The notes: generated from the sequence alone by a model not told the origin. 32,448 nt of DNA from Actinomycetota bacterium (GCA_012523095.1 JAAYJE010000121.1:1-32448), one strand, 5' to 3'. Positions 15,833-23,440 are shown, counted from the first letter of the stretch. Numbers and translations: made by a program.

Positions 15833-16729
15833 CTATGTGATGGTGGACGTCTCGTTGGGGGCGATGCACTCCCAGGGGAGGGTGATCTCGCCGAGGCGCC
15901 AACGGGCGCGGCCGCCCGCGGGCGGCCGCGCCGCGACCGGCCAGGTCAGCGAGAGGTCTTCGACCGCTGCGATCCACCGTTGCTTCGGCCCGAAAACCGA
16001 TAGTGGAGCCGCAACCGCCCAGGCGCGGTCGAAGTCTGTGAGGAACCGATGGATCTCTTCACCCGGGACGTTGCGGTGGATCAGCGTCTTAGGTAGCCGC
16101 TCCGCCAATTCGGACGGCCGAGCCAGACCATCCACCCGCGTGGCGAAAGTGATAGTGCGGGGCTGCGCGGGTCCAGAACCCTCGGATCGCCGGAGGAGGG
16201 AGCCCGTGGCATCGGATCGGCCTAGGGTCACCCACGCGGCACGGCGGCCGATCTCGTCGCAGGTCCCTTCGACCAGCATGCCGCCCGGCGCGATTCCGGC
16301 GCAGAGCCGGTCCCATGCCTGCCAAGCCTCTGCCTCGCCGTACTGCCGAAGTACGTTGAGGGCCCGTACCAGCAGCGGCGGCCTTGGGACCGGGAGTTCG
16401 AACCCACCCAGTCGGAAGCTCAGCCCTGGAAAGTCCCCCGCACGGCCGTATTCAACGAGGAAACGTGAACCCGCTTCAGCACGGGCAGGGTCGATCTCCA
16501 CGCCGACTACTTCCACATCCTTCCGAATCGCCCGCAGCCGCAGGTACAGCTCCACCGTCGTGACCGGTGAGGTGCCGAAGCCGAGGTCGACGACCACAGG
16601 TGGTTCTTCGGAAGAAAGGAGCAGTGAGGCCTGACAGACGGCGATCCAGCGGTCTATGCGACGCAGTCGGTTGGGCGCCGTCGTCCCTCGGGTCACCGTG
16701 CCCTCTGGGCGACGTGGCCCACGACTCAT
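15833..16729 (-). CDS. Class I SAM-dependent methyltransferase
   Basis: The 298-residue protein has motif I VVVDLGFGTSP (about residues 45-55) and VVGVEIDPARAEAG as the acidic ribose-binding strand, which indicates a Rossmann-fold SAM methyltransferase. GIAPGGMLVEGTCDEIGRR follows at the motif IV-V region. The substrate is not recognisable; similar proteins are annotated only as methylases in actinobacteria. The ATG at 16729 has a weak ribosome site. The gene is convergent with the IscU-fusion gene, 44 bp apart, and its 3' part contains a perfect 28-bp palindrome at 15905-15932. It is divergent from the small gene at 17009. Confidence 0.8.
   Translation of the reverse strand: MSRGPRRPEGTVTRGTTAPNRLRRIDRWIAVCQASLLLSSEEPPVVVDLGFGTSPVTTVELYLRLRAIRKDVEVVGVEIDPARAEAGSRFLVEYGRAGDFPGLSFRLGGFELPVPRPPLLVRALNVLRQYGEAEAWQAWDRLCAGIAPGGMLVEGTCDEIGRRAAWVTLGRSDATGSLLRRSEGSGPAQPRTITFATRVDGLARPSELAERLPKTLIHRNVPGEEIHRFLTDFDRAWAVAAPLSVFGPKQRWIAAVEDLSLTWPVAARPPAGGRARWRLGEITLPWECIAPNETSTIT
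15905..15932. repeat. Perfect 28-bp GC palindrome in the 3' part of the methyltransferase gene
   Basis: GGCGCGGCCGCCCG is followed immediately by its exact reverse complement. It lies between converging transcription units, about 120 bp past the IscU-fusion stop. It has no T-run on either side. Confidence 0.8.
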
Positions 16730-16821
16730 GACTTCGGTACGTCCGCCGCCGTGACGGCAAGGGCCATCCTCCGCGCTATGGTCATCGTTCTCCCTTGTGA
16801 AATCCGGCGTCCCAAGTGTGG

Positions 16822-16857
16822 CAAGGTAGGTAACCGCCGTGGCGGTTACCTACCTTG
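16822..16857. repeat. Perfect 17-bp inverted repeat in a divergent intergenic region
   Basis: CAAGGTAGGTAACCGCC (16822-16838) and its exact reverse complement (16841-16857) are separated by GT. The element sits between the divergent methyltransferase gene and the small gene at 17009, and has no adjacent T-run. It may be an operator or a cruciform element. Confidence 0.85.
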
Positions 16858-17008
16858 GGAGTCTGCCGGCTCTGAGTATCGCCTGGACCGGCCGACGACT
16901 TTATCAGAAGAGCCGTTTGGGTGCCTCCTTCTCCTCCCCCTCCGTCCGCCGGGGAGGTATGCTGGGTGTAAGGACCTATGGGTTAGATGCCTCAGAAAGG
17001 ACCGAGAC

Positions 17009-17293
17009 ATGGCGTACGTCTTCGTGGAGCACAAGATCGGCGAGTGGTCGGAGTTCGAGAACATCTTCCGGTCGGATATGGCACGGCGGAGGAGGCTGGG
17101 TTCTAAGGGCGGCAGGGTCTTCCGCAGCCCCGACGATCCCTCGCTCGTGTACGTGGTCTTCGAGTGGAGTGACCGAGACGGGGCACGGGAGTTCGCGAAC
17201 GGCCTGGAGACTCATGAAGCCATGAAATGGGCGACCTCAGGCGTCTGGTCCATTGTGAACGTGGTGGACGATGTGTTCGAGACCGAGGCCTAA
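17009..17293 (+). CDS. Small dimeric alpha/beta-barrel-like protein
   Basis: The 94-residue product begins MAYVFVEHKIGEWSEFENIF and contains GSKGGRVFRSPDDPSLVYVVFEWSD. This is the strand-helix pattern of small ferredoxin-like alpha/beta-barrel proteins such as antibiotic-biosynthesis-monooxygenase or stress-responsive barrel families. No catalytic residue can be assigned, so the function is unknown. ATG at 17009 follows AAAGGA by 8 bp; earlier in-frame codons would run across the 36-bp inverted repeat and are rejected. It is divergent from the methyltransferase gene. Confidence 0.75.
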   Translation: MAYVFVEHKIGEWSEFENIFRSDMARRRRLGSKGGRVFRSPDDPSLVYVVFEWSDRDGAREFANGLETHEAMKWATSGVWSIVNVVDDVFETEA

Positions 17294-17385
17294 GCCGGCG
17301 CAGCCCTGGCCAGATCCGCCGCGCTGAGACTCACGAGGTCGTCCGTTACGATGAGATGCGGCGTACCTCGTGTAAAATCGGGCCG

Positions 17386-18096
17386 ATGCGTCTGCTCAAA
17401 GCCGTCTCAGTGATCCTCGGAGTTCTGCTGGCCCTCACGGGGGTCCTGTCTGCTGCATCCGGTGTTCTGGTCCTCGTCGTCGATCGACTCTATAGTGATT
17501 CCTCCGGGTTCTTCAGCACGGCCACGCATACCGTAGGCAGTAACGGCTTTGTCCTCACCGTTCCCGATGTCAATGGGCAACTGAGCGGCCGATGGCAGAG
17601 CTGGGGCCTGTCCCATGCCCAGGCGACCGTACGCGTGACCGGCTCCTCCAGGCTGCCGACCCCGGTGTTCATCGGTGTCGCCCCCACCGCGCAGGTCTCC
17701 AAGTACGTTTCCGGCGTCGCCCGAGATCGCATCACGAGCATCGACCTACGCGCGGGTTCGGTGGAATACGATCACGTAGATGGGACGGTTCCCCCCGGTG
17801 ATCCGGCGAAACAGGACATCTGGGTGGCCAAAGTAGGTGGGGCCGGTAGCCAGACTCTGGAGTGGGAGTTGCAGGATGGCGACTGGGCGTTGCTGGTCAT
17901 GAACGGCGATGCGAGCGCGCCCGTCGCGGTCGATGTGAGGCTCAGCGCAAGGTTCGACATCATCGAGCCATTGATCATCGGGTTGATGGCGGGGGGAGTG
18001 GCAGTTCTGGCCCTCGGGATCGTCCTCCTCGTCTTCGGGACGCGGCGTCGATATAGCCGAGACCGGACGGCGGGGGTACACCCGGCCCCAAGGTGA
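17386..18096 (+). CDS. Membrane protein with two TM segments and an extracytoplasmic domain, unknown function
   Basis: The 236-residue protein has an N-terminal membrane segment (AVSVILGVLLALTGVLSAAS), a soluble strand-rich domain of about 160 residues, a C-terminal membrane helix (LIIGLMAGGVAVLALGIVLL) and a basic tail RRRYSRDR. Topology would place the middle domain outside the cell. Similar two-helix proteins occur in actinobacteria without known function. A -10-like TAAAAT at 17373-17378 lies only 7 bp before the ATG, so the transcript may be leaderless. ATG at 17356 is an alternative start. No family is claimed. Confidence 0.72.
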   Translation: MRLLKAVSVILGVLLALTGVLSAASGVLVLVVDRLYSDSSGFFSTATHTVGSNGFVLTVPDVNGQLSGRWQSWGLSHAQATVRVTGSSRLPTPVFIGVAPTAQVSKYVSGVARDRITSIDLRAGSVEYDHVDGTVPPGDPAKQDIWVAKVGGAGSQTLEWELQDGDWALLVMNGDASAPVAVDVRLSARFDIIEPLIIGLMAGGVAVLALGIVLLVFGTRRRYSRDRTAGVHPAPR

Positions 18097-18191
18097 GGAC
18101 GACGAGCAAGATGAGTCGCCCCACGTCCCTGAAGATCGTCGGGTGGCGCCTCTAGAGTGTCACCTTACAGGTTTCGCGGCCGTCAAAGTGG

Positions 18192-18545
18192 TCATGTGCT
18201 TTGCCGCTCGCCCGTCGCCATGCGGGCCGCCTGGCGGGTCTCGAAGGTGCGCACATTCGGATGAGCGAGCAATCCCTTGTCTTCCAACAAGCGGCGGACA
18301 CCGTCGGCCGGGCTGATCACACCCAGCCATCCCCGTCCGTGCAACGCCTCCACCCAGTCGGCGAGCACCGGAAGGGCGACTTCGTCCATCTGAGTGACTT
18401 CGGTGAGATCCAGAAAGACGATGTTGTGGCGGGCCTCCGTCCACTTGCGAAGCGCGGTCTGCAGCCCGTCGCGCGCCCTCTGGTCTATGGTCCCTGCCGC
18501 CACGATCATGGGAATATCTCCCAACAGCGCGTCTGTAAGTTCCAT
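18192..18545 (-). CDS. STAS-domain protein (anti-sigma factor antagonist-like)
   Basis: The 117-residue protein has a STAS fold: MIVAAGTIDQRARDGLQTAL, then IVFLDLTEVTQMDEVALPVL, then GWLGVISPADGVRRLLEDKG. In SpoIIAA-type antagonists the MDSSG motif carries the phosphorylated Ser after Asp; here Glu follows Asp (MDEVAL), so phosphorylation at that site is impossible and a constitutive state is plausible. The frame is open up to 18611, but a -10-like TAGAAT (minus strand, 18621-18616) lies immediately before that codon, so the internal ATG at 18545 is preferred. No anti-sigma kinase gene is nearby. It is divergent from the methyltransferase at 18687. Confidence 0.75.
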   Translation of the reverse strand: MELTDALLGDIPMIVAAGTIDQRARDGLQTALRKWTEARHNIVFLDLTEVTQMDEVALPVLADWVEALHGRGWLGVISPADGVRRLLEDKGLLAHPNVRTFETRQAARMATGERQST

Positions 18546-18686
18546 CGCCACCCCATTCTTCGAAGGAGAAATGCCGCGAACATGGAGCCCGCGGGCAAGA
18601 CATGCTTTCATACTATTCTAGCGTGCCCGTTCGTTTGGGCTCCAAAGCAGACGCGGCCGACGTCGGCCGAGCGTGGGAGGTGTTCG

Positions 18687-19214
18687 ATGGCCCCTAACCC
18701 TTTGCTCATGAGATTCAGCTCTTTGCTGGAGGACGCAGATATGGAGGGCCCCATCTTGGATCTGGCCTGCGGTTCGGGAGAGAACGGACTCTATCTGGCC
18801 GGTCTGGGTCTGCCGGTCATCCTTGCCGATCGGTCTGCCGAGGCGTTGGGAGAGGCTCGGAGGTCGGCGGCGGAACGTGGGCTTGCGGCGGAATTCTGGG
18901 AGGTTGATCTGGAGAACAGCACGGGCCCACTCCCAGAAGAGCAGTACCGGGCCGTCTTGGTCTTCCGCTACCTTCACCGGCCGCTCATCCCCCATCTGCG
19001 AAACGCACTTCGGAAAGGAGGGATCCTCATCTACGAGACCTTCACCGTGGAGCAACCCAAATACGGCAGGCCTCATAATCCGGACTTCCTACTGCGGCTC
19101 GGTGAGTTGGCCGGCTGGTTCCGGGATTGGCAGATCATCCACCAGTTCGAAGGCCTTCTGGAAGACCCTCCACGGGCGATGGCCCAGATCGTCTGCCGGA
19201 AGCCTCCCGAGTGA
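18687..19214 (+). CDS. Class I SAM-dependent methyltransferase (TehB-like size)
   Basis: The 175-residue protein has motif I ILDLACGSGENGLYLAGLG (about residues 23-41), VILADRS as the acidic strand, and LRKGGILIYETFT at motif VI, the usual order of a compact Rossmann methyltransferase. YRAVLVFRYLHRPLIPHLR is reminiscent of TehB/UbiE-type small methyltransferases. The start ATG at 18687 has GGGAGG upstream. The substrate is unknown. It converges with the RidA-family gene, 21 bp away. Confidence 0.85.
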   Translation: MAPNPLLMRFSSLLEDADMEGPILDLACGSGENGLYLAGLGLPVILADRSAEALGEARRSAAERGLAAEFWEVDLENSTGPLPEEQYRAVLVFRYLHRPLIPHLRNALRKGGILIYETFTVEQPKYGRPHNPDFLLRLGELAGWFRDWQIIHQFEGLLEDPPRAMAQIVCRKPPE

Positions 19215-19235
19215 TGGACCTCCCGCACGGACGGG

Positions 19236-19634
19236 TCACGCGCAGGCGGTCGCCTCCAGCCCGATCATGCTTTCCGGCTGAGCCAGACCGAGGACGCAAA
19301 GCACCGTAGACGCGGGCTTACAGCCGGCGGCCTGGAGGCGTGCTCCGACCTTGGGTACGGCCTCGAGGAAGGCGGGAACGTCGGTGACGTAGTAGTTGAG
19401 ACGTACGACATCGGCCAACTTCAGGCCGCCGGCACGGTCCAGCACCTGCTCCAGATTATCGAGGGCGCGGTGGAACTGGGCTTCCATGTCGCCGGGATAG
19501 AGCGACTTGCCGTTTGCGTCGCAAGAGATCTGACCCGCGCAGTAGACGGTCCTTTGAACGCCCGAGACCTCTACAGCCTGGGAGAAGTCGAACTGGTCCT
19601 GCCACGACCAGGGGTTGAATGCCTTCGTCTCCAC
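19236..19634 (-). CDS. RidA/YjgF-family protein without the catalytic arginine
   Basis: The 132-residue product is a Rid-family protein: VQRTVYCAGQISCDANGKSL, AQFHRALDNLEQVLDRAGG and the C-terminal strand MIGLEATACA. Canonical RidA enamine/imine deaminases have Arg in PARST; here the segment reads KPAST, with Ala108 at that place, so deaminase activity is doubtful and it belongs to the Rid groups lacking this residue. The start is GTG at 19634, 6 bp after AAAGGAG. The frame is open further upstream without any conserved sequence. It lies 195 bp from the divergent metF start. Confidence 0.85.
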   Translation of the reverse strand: METKAFNPWSWQDQFDFSQAVEVSGVQRTVYCAGQISCDANGKSLYPGDMEAQFHRALDNLEQVLDRAGGLKLADVVRLNYYVTDVPAFLEAVPKVGARLQAAGCKPASTVLCVLGLAQPESMIGLEATACA

Positions 19635-19829
19635 GATCCGGCTCCTTTTTGTTGGATGTGTTTCTGGCGGAGAGGGTACCGCATGGTGCGCGGGGTGTGG
19701 TCGGCATTCTTGGGGTGCGGGCATCCTTAGGGCGCTGTTGTTGCGGATGTGTGCGGTCGCGCAACGAGGGGTAGATAATGCTCCGGGCCTGTGCGTACCG
19801 GCAAATCGATTCCTGGAAGGGCCGTGACC

Positions 19830-20696
19830 ATGAAGATAACCGAGATCCTAGACTCCAGAATGAGTTTTTCGTTCGAGGTGTTCCCGCCTAAGACCGATGC
19901 CGGCATGGAGAAGCTGAGGTCGATGCTCCAGTACTACTACAACTACAAGCCTGACTTCATCAGCTGCACCTACGGTGCGGGCGGCAGCAACGCGGGCCGC
20001 AACGTGGAAGTGTGCCAGGCGATCATCGACGATGGGGTCACCGAGGTCATGACGCACTTCACCTGCATCGGCAACGCCAAGGCGAAGATCAACAGCGAGC
20101 TCGGCCATTACCGGTCCATGGGCATCGAGAACATCCTCGCCATGAGGGGCGATCTGCCTGCGGGTTGGGAAGGTACGCAGGGCGACTTCAGCTACGCTGA
20201 TGGACTGATCAGATACATCAAGAGGGAATTCCCCGATTTCTGTATAGCGGCCGCCTGCTATCCGGAGAAGCATATCCTGGCGCCTTCCTTTGCTGCGGAT
20301 ATCGCTCATCTGCGCAGCAAACAGGACAATGGGGCGGAGTTCCTCATGTCGCAGTTGTGCCACGATGTGGAGGCGTTCAAGGAGTTCGTCTACCGCATAC
20401 GGGACGCTGGGATCACGGCTCCGGTGGTGCTCGGGATCATGCCTGCGCTGGACAAGGACGCCATCATCCGCATGACCGTCAGCAACGGCTGCTCTATTCC
20501 GGCGGAACTCGCGGCCATCATAGGCCGGTACGGTGAGGATCCCGACGAGTTCAAGAAGGCCGGTATCGAATACACGATCAACCAGATCTACAGGTTCATG
20601 GAGGCGGGCATCGAGGGCCTGCACATCTATACCCTGAACAAGTGGGAAGACGTCGAGACGATCATGGACGGCTGCGGGATCCGCAAGGATGTGTAG
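19830..20696 (+). CDS. metF: Methylenetetrahydrofolate reductase
   Basis: The 288-residue product has the length of bacterial MetF and its motifs. FSFEVFPPKT carries the catalytic Glu (Glu16). DFISCTYGAGGS, HFTCIGNAK, NILAMRGDLP and FCIAAACYPEKH are the folate/FAD-binding barrel strands, and GLHIYTLNKWE is the C-terminus. It reduces 5,10-methylene-THF to 5-methyl-THF with FAD, feeding methionine synthesis or, in acetogens, the Wood-Ljungdahl methyl branch. No MetV gene is adjacent, so the methionine role is the simpler reading. The ATG at 19830 follows GGAAGGG. Confidence 0.95.
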   Translation: MKITEILDSRMSFSFEVFPPKTDAGMEKLRSMLQYYYNYKPDFISCTYGAGGSNAGRNVEVCQAIIDDGVTEVMTHFTCIGNAKAKINSELGHYRSMGIENILAMRGDLPAGWEGTQGDFSYADGLIRYIKREFPDFCIAAACYPEKHILAPSFAADIAHLRSKQDNGAEFLMSQLCHDVEAFKEFVYRIRDAGITAPVVLGIMPALDKDAIIRMTVSNGCSIPAELAAIIGRYGEDPDEFKKAGIEYTINQIYRFMEAGIEGLHIYTLNKWEDVETIMDGCGIRKDV

Positions 20697-20768
20697 TCCA
20701 GACCGTAAGTGCGAAGCCGGCAAACGCTGCTCCGACACCCACGATTAGGACCGCGGTATTCTCGGTAT

Positions 20769-20780
20769 CATTCTAGAATG
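20769..20780. promoter_or_regulatory. 12-bp palindrome with -10-like TAGAAT upstream of the selenoperoxiredoxin
   Basis: CATTCTAGAATG is a perfect palindrome 25 bp before the peroxiredoxin ATG and includes TAGAAT, a plausible -10. The related string CTAGAAT also lies just upstream of the genes starting at 18545 (minus strand) and 30641. No matching -35 is seen, so promoter or operator is uncertain. Confidence 0.4.
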
Positions 20781-20805
20781 GGGAGACGCTAGAGAAAGGA
20801 GCGTT

Positions 20806-21528
20806 ATGGCTGAACCAAAAGACGGTTGTGTCAAACCGGCAGCGGGCGTGCTCGGTGTTCCCCCGAGCAAAGAAAAGGCAACGTCGAGTCCGGCCCTTGC
20901 GGCCGAGGAGGTAGCACCAAAATTGTCAGCGCGTGTAGGTCATCCGGCGCCGGATTTTGAAGTCAACGCCTATGTCGAGGGGGGCTTCAAGAACGTGAAG
21001 CTCTCCGACTACAAGGGCAAGTGGATCGTGCTCTGCTTCTATCCGGGGGACTTCACCTTCGTCTGACCGACCGAATTGTCGGCGGTCGCCGTCAAGTACC
21101 CCGAACTCAAGGCTATGGGCGTAGAAGTCCTTGCCATGAGCGTCGATTCTCGTTTCTCTCACAAGATCTGGCAGGAGGAAGAGCTCTCCAAGATGGTCGA
21201 GGGTGGGGTTCCCTTCCCCATGCTCACCGATCCGGGGGGCAATGTCGGCCGGGTCTATGGTGTCTATGACGAAGCATCCGGTGTGGATATCCGCGGTCGC
21301 TTCATCATTGATCCCGACTTCAACATCCGAGCCATGGAAGTGCTCACTTCCGAAGTGGGCCGTAATGTGGCCGAACTTATCAGACAGGTGCAGGCCTTCC
21401 AGCATGTGGCGAAGACCGGAGAGGTCACTCCCTCCGGCTGGCGGCCCGGCAAGGCTACGCTCAGTCCGGACCCAGACTTGACAGGAAAGGTCTGGAAGGT
21501 CTGGAAACCGGAGCAGGCGTTCGAATAG
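20806..21528 (+). CDS. prxU: Selenocysteine-containing peroxiredoxin (AhpC/TSA family)
   Basis: Reading through the TGA at 21064-21066 gives one 240-residue peroxiredoxin. Residues about 40-240 form the AhpC/TSA domain. PGDFTFV is followed by the TGA codon (residue 87) and [14 protein letters not shown], so selenocysteine stands where the peroxidatic Cys belongs, and frame and homology continue without a break. [17 protein letters not shown] supplies the conserved Arg region. The usual VCP resolving motif reads [11 protein letters not shown] with Thr208, and there is no Cys after residue 87. Cys8 in the unusual 40-residue N-terminal extension or a separate thiol partner could resolve it. It reduces H2O2 or organic peroxides. 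A good AAAGGAG site precedes the ATG. Decoding requires selA/B/C/D, not in this window. Confidence 0.92.
21064..21094 (+). promoter_or_regulatory. Selenocysteine UGA codon with candidate bacterial SECIS hairpin
   Basis: Starting at the UGA, UGAC (21064-21067) can pair with GUCA (21091-21094) and CGACCG (21068-21073) with CGGUCG (21083-21088). This gives a 10-bp stem with a 2-nt bulge and a 9-nt loop AAUUGUCGG that contains GU. Bacterial SECIS elements lie within the coding region directly after the UGA. A competing small hairpin CCGAC/GUCGG (21067-21071 with 21078-21082) also exists. Confidence 0.6.
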
Positions 21529-21594
21529 TCCGGAGATGCCGATCACGGCGTGGTTCCCGTGGCCGGGCCACGGAGCATGACACAGTGAAGGACG

Positions 21595-21626
21595 GGCGAA
21601 GGCCCCGGGGTGCCGGGGCCTTCGCC
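21595..21626. terminator. Terminator-like hairpin between convergent genes
   Basis: GGCGAAGGCCCCGG (21595-21608) pairs perfectly with CCGGGGCCTTCGCC (21613-21626) around a GGTG loop. It is 67 bp past the selenoperoxiredoxin stop, with only a weak T-rich tail. Being symmetric, it could also serve the converging MFS gene. Confidence 0.75.
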
Positions 21627-21706
21627 TTCATACGGGTTGAGTCTCCCGCGACGTCGACAGGCGTACCCGAACGGCAGGGGGCCAGGACCGCGAGTTCCAA
21701 GCCCGA

Positions 21707-23074
21707 CTACGTATCTGCTCTGGGTCCCGTCCCGGTCGACCCCTCTTTGGGGAGATGCCGTTTCTCCCGGATGAGAAGCATGGCGACGGCGGCCGCGGCC
21801 GCGAATCCCAGCGAGATCCAGAAGGCGAGCCGGTAATCACCGGTGTTGTCGAAGATGATACCGGCGAGGTACGCCCACAGCCCTCCTCCGATCATGTGTA
21901 CGGTGACGATGAACCCTGAGATGAAGCCGATATGGGTCACGCCGTATAGGGTGCGGACGAGCATCGGAGTGAGCGGGGCGGTGACCAGCACGGTGAAGCC
22001 GAAGCTCACCGAGAAGACCCAGAAGGGAACGATCCCCTGGTATTTGAGAAGGATGGCGAACACCACTACCCGCATGGCGAAGGTGATGGCGATGGGGATC
22101 TTGTACCCGATGGCGTCGGAGACGGGGCCGGCGACCAGGATTCCGGCCAGACTGATAAGACCCAACCAGGCCAGCATGTTGGATGCCACCGACGTGGAGA
22201 CACCGTAGTCGGTGACCATCGGTACAAGATGGGTGGTGACGAAATTGTCCCCGCTGCCGCACACGAACATGACGAAGGTGTAGAGCCACAGTGCGGGCGT
22301 GCGCATCGCCTCCAGGAGTGTCAGGTCTCGGGGGCGGGCGGCTACCGCCGCCGGCGCCAAGGCCGGCGCGGCCGCGCCGCGCGGCTCTTCGACCACCGCC
22401 GCCGCTCGACCGAGTTTCTTCATAGCCGACTGCTTCCCGCTGTCCGCCCCGTAGGCCTTCAGCCCGAGTTGCCCTGGGTCACCACGTATCACGGTTAGAG
22501 TGAGCACCAGACCTACCGCGCCGCAGAGTCCGGCGATCCATAGGCTTGTGATCCTCCAGCCGGAGCCGTCAATGAGGTCGGAGAACACAGGGATCAAGAG
22601 GAACTGGCCAAGGCAGTTGCCGGCGAGCGCCAAACTTGCGGCCAATCCCTTCCACTTGTCGAACCACCGGCCCATGAGCGAGCCAAAGATGGGGACGGTG
22701 GTGCCTCCGAAGCCGGCGGCAGCGATCACCCCGTAGTAGAGCAGGAACTGCCACAACGAATCCATAGTCGCCATGAGCGCGAATCCCGCGGCGAACAGGA
22801 CGGTGGAGCCGGCGATCACCCACTTGGGACCGAAGCGGTCGTACAGACGACCCGTGATGATGAGCGACAGGGCATACACGGCCATGTTGACGAAGATGGC
22901 CGAGGATATCGAGGTACGACTCCAACCGAAGTCGTCGCCTATGGGTTTGATCATGACGCCGATTATCGTGCTCGCCGACCCGGTGAGGAAAAGGATGGCG
23001 AACGACGCGGCTACTACGTACCATCCGTAGAACACACGGTGTGTGCGGTTGTGATGTCTTCTGAATTTAGGCAT
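21707..23074 (-). CDS. MFS transporter, OFA/monocarboxylate-like
   Basis: This is a 455-residue 12-helix major facilitator protein. The N-terminus FYGWYVVAASFAILFLTGSA and the loop GRLYDRFGPKWV resemble the oxalate/formate antiporter and monocarboxylate porter group. A central Ala-rich charged loop (around AAAVVEEPRGAAAPALAPAA) divides the two six-helix halves. The substrate is likely an organic anion, by analogy only. The ATG at 23074 lacks a clear ribosome site. It converges with the selenoperoxiredoxin gene across the hairpin at 21595. Confidence 0.88.
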   Translation of the reverse strand: MPKFRRHHNRTHRVFYGWYVVAASFAILFLTGSASTIIGVMIKPIGDDFGWSRTSISSAIFVNMAVYALSLIITGRLYDRFGPKWVIAGSTVLFAAGFALMATMDSLWQFLLYYGVIAAAGFGGTTVPIFGSLMGRWFDKWKGLAASLALAGNCLGQFLLIPVFSDLIDGSGWRITSLWIAGLCGAVGLVLTLTVIRGDPGQLGLKAYGADSGKQSAMKKLGRAAAVVEEPRGAAAPALAPAAVAARPRDLTLLEAMRTPALWLYTFVMFVCGSGDNFVTTHLVPMVTDYGVSTSVASNMLAWLGLISLAGILVAGPVSDAIGYKIPIAITFAMRVVVFAILLKYQGIVPFWVFSVSFGFTVLVTAPLTPMLVRTLYGVTHIGFISGFIVTVHMIGGGLWAYLAGIIFDNTGDYRLAFWISLGFAAAAAVAMLLIREKRHLPKEGSTGTGPRADT

Positions 23075-23149
23075 GCGTGAACTATCCGTATCCGCGCCTG
23101 GAAATGTCCAAGCGGTTGTAGTTGAGGCCGTCTTCTACCAGGCTACCGT

Positions 23150-23440
23150 CTATTCCATAAACGGCATGACGACGCCCTTGATATAACCGGGGTCTCTGCC
23201 CGGGTTGTCTTCGAATGCTTGTCCAATCTCACCCAGCCTGTAAGGTGGACATACCGATCCCTTGGGGATTATAGACGATTGGGCATTTGATCCGGTTGAA
23301 CAGCTCGTAGGTGGCGGGCGCCTGGTGCCAGCCAACTAGGATGACCTTGGCTCGGTTGGTCTTGATCACGTCGTCCGCCTCGACACCCTTCACCAGACTG
23401 CCGACTTCCACGACGGTGCCCGCCGGTTCGTGCTCGCCGG
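23150..23440 (-). pseudogene. Zinc-type alcohol dehydrogenase remnant
   Basis: Fragments of a medium-chain dehydrogenase are in order on the minus strand but split by a frameshift and a large deletion. GEHEPAGTVVEVGSLVKGVE (from about 23438) is the N-terminal zinc-binding GroES-like segment. It runs straight into a late segment ending KCPIVYNPQGIGMSTLQAG, which stops at 23229. Another frame then supplies YRLGEIGQAFEDNPGRDPGY and KGVVMPFME, a typical C-terminus. Most of the cofactor domain is missing, so the gene is dead. It lies between the OFA-like transporter and the antiporter, both on the same strand. Confidence 0.65.

Noticed and set aside
16390-16412. tRNA T-loop-like string GAGTTCGAACCC
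   Set aside because: It lies within the methyltransferase coding sequence and has no cloverleaf arms or acceptor stem around it.
20806-21066. Peroxiredoxin as a nonsense-mutated pseudogene or two separate genes
   Set aside because: The stop is a TGA exactly at the peroxidatic Cys position, with no frameshift and no second start or ribosome site after it; selenocysteine explains all of this better.
22355-22385. GC palindrome in the MFS gene
   Set aside because: It encodes the Ala/Gly/Pro-rich central loop; the symmetry follows from GCC/GGC codon repetition and is not perfect over a long range.
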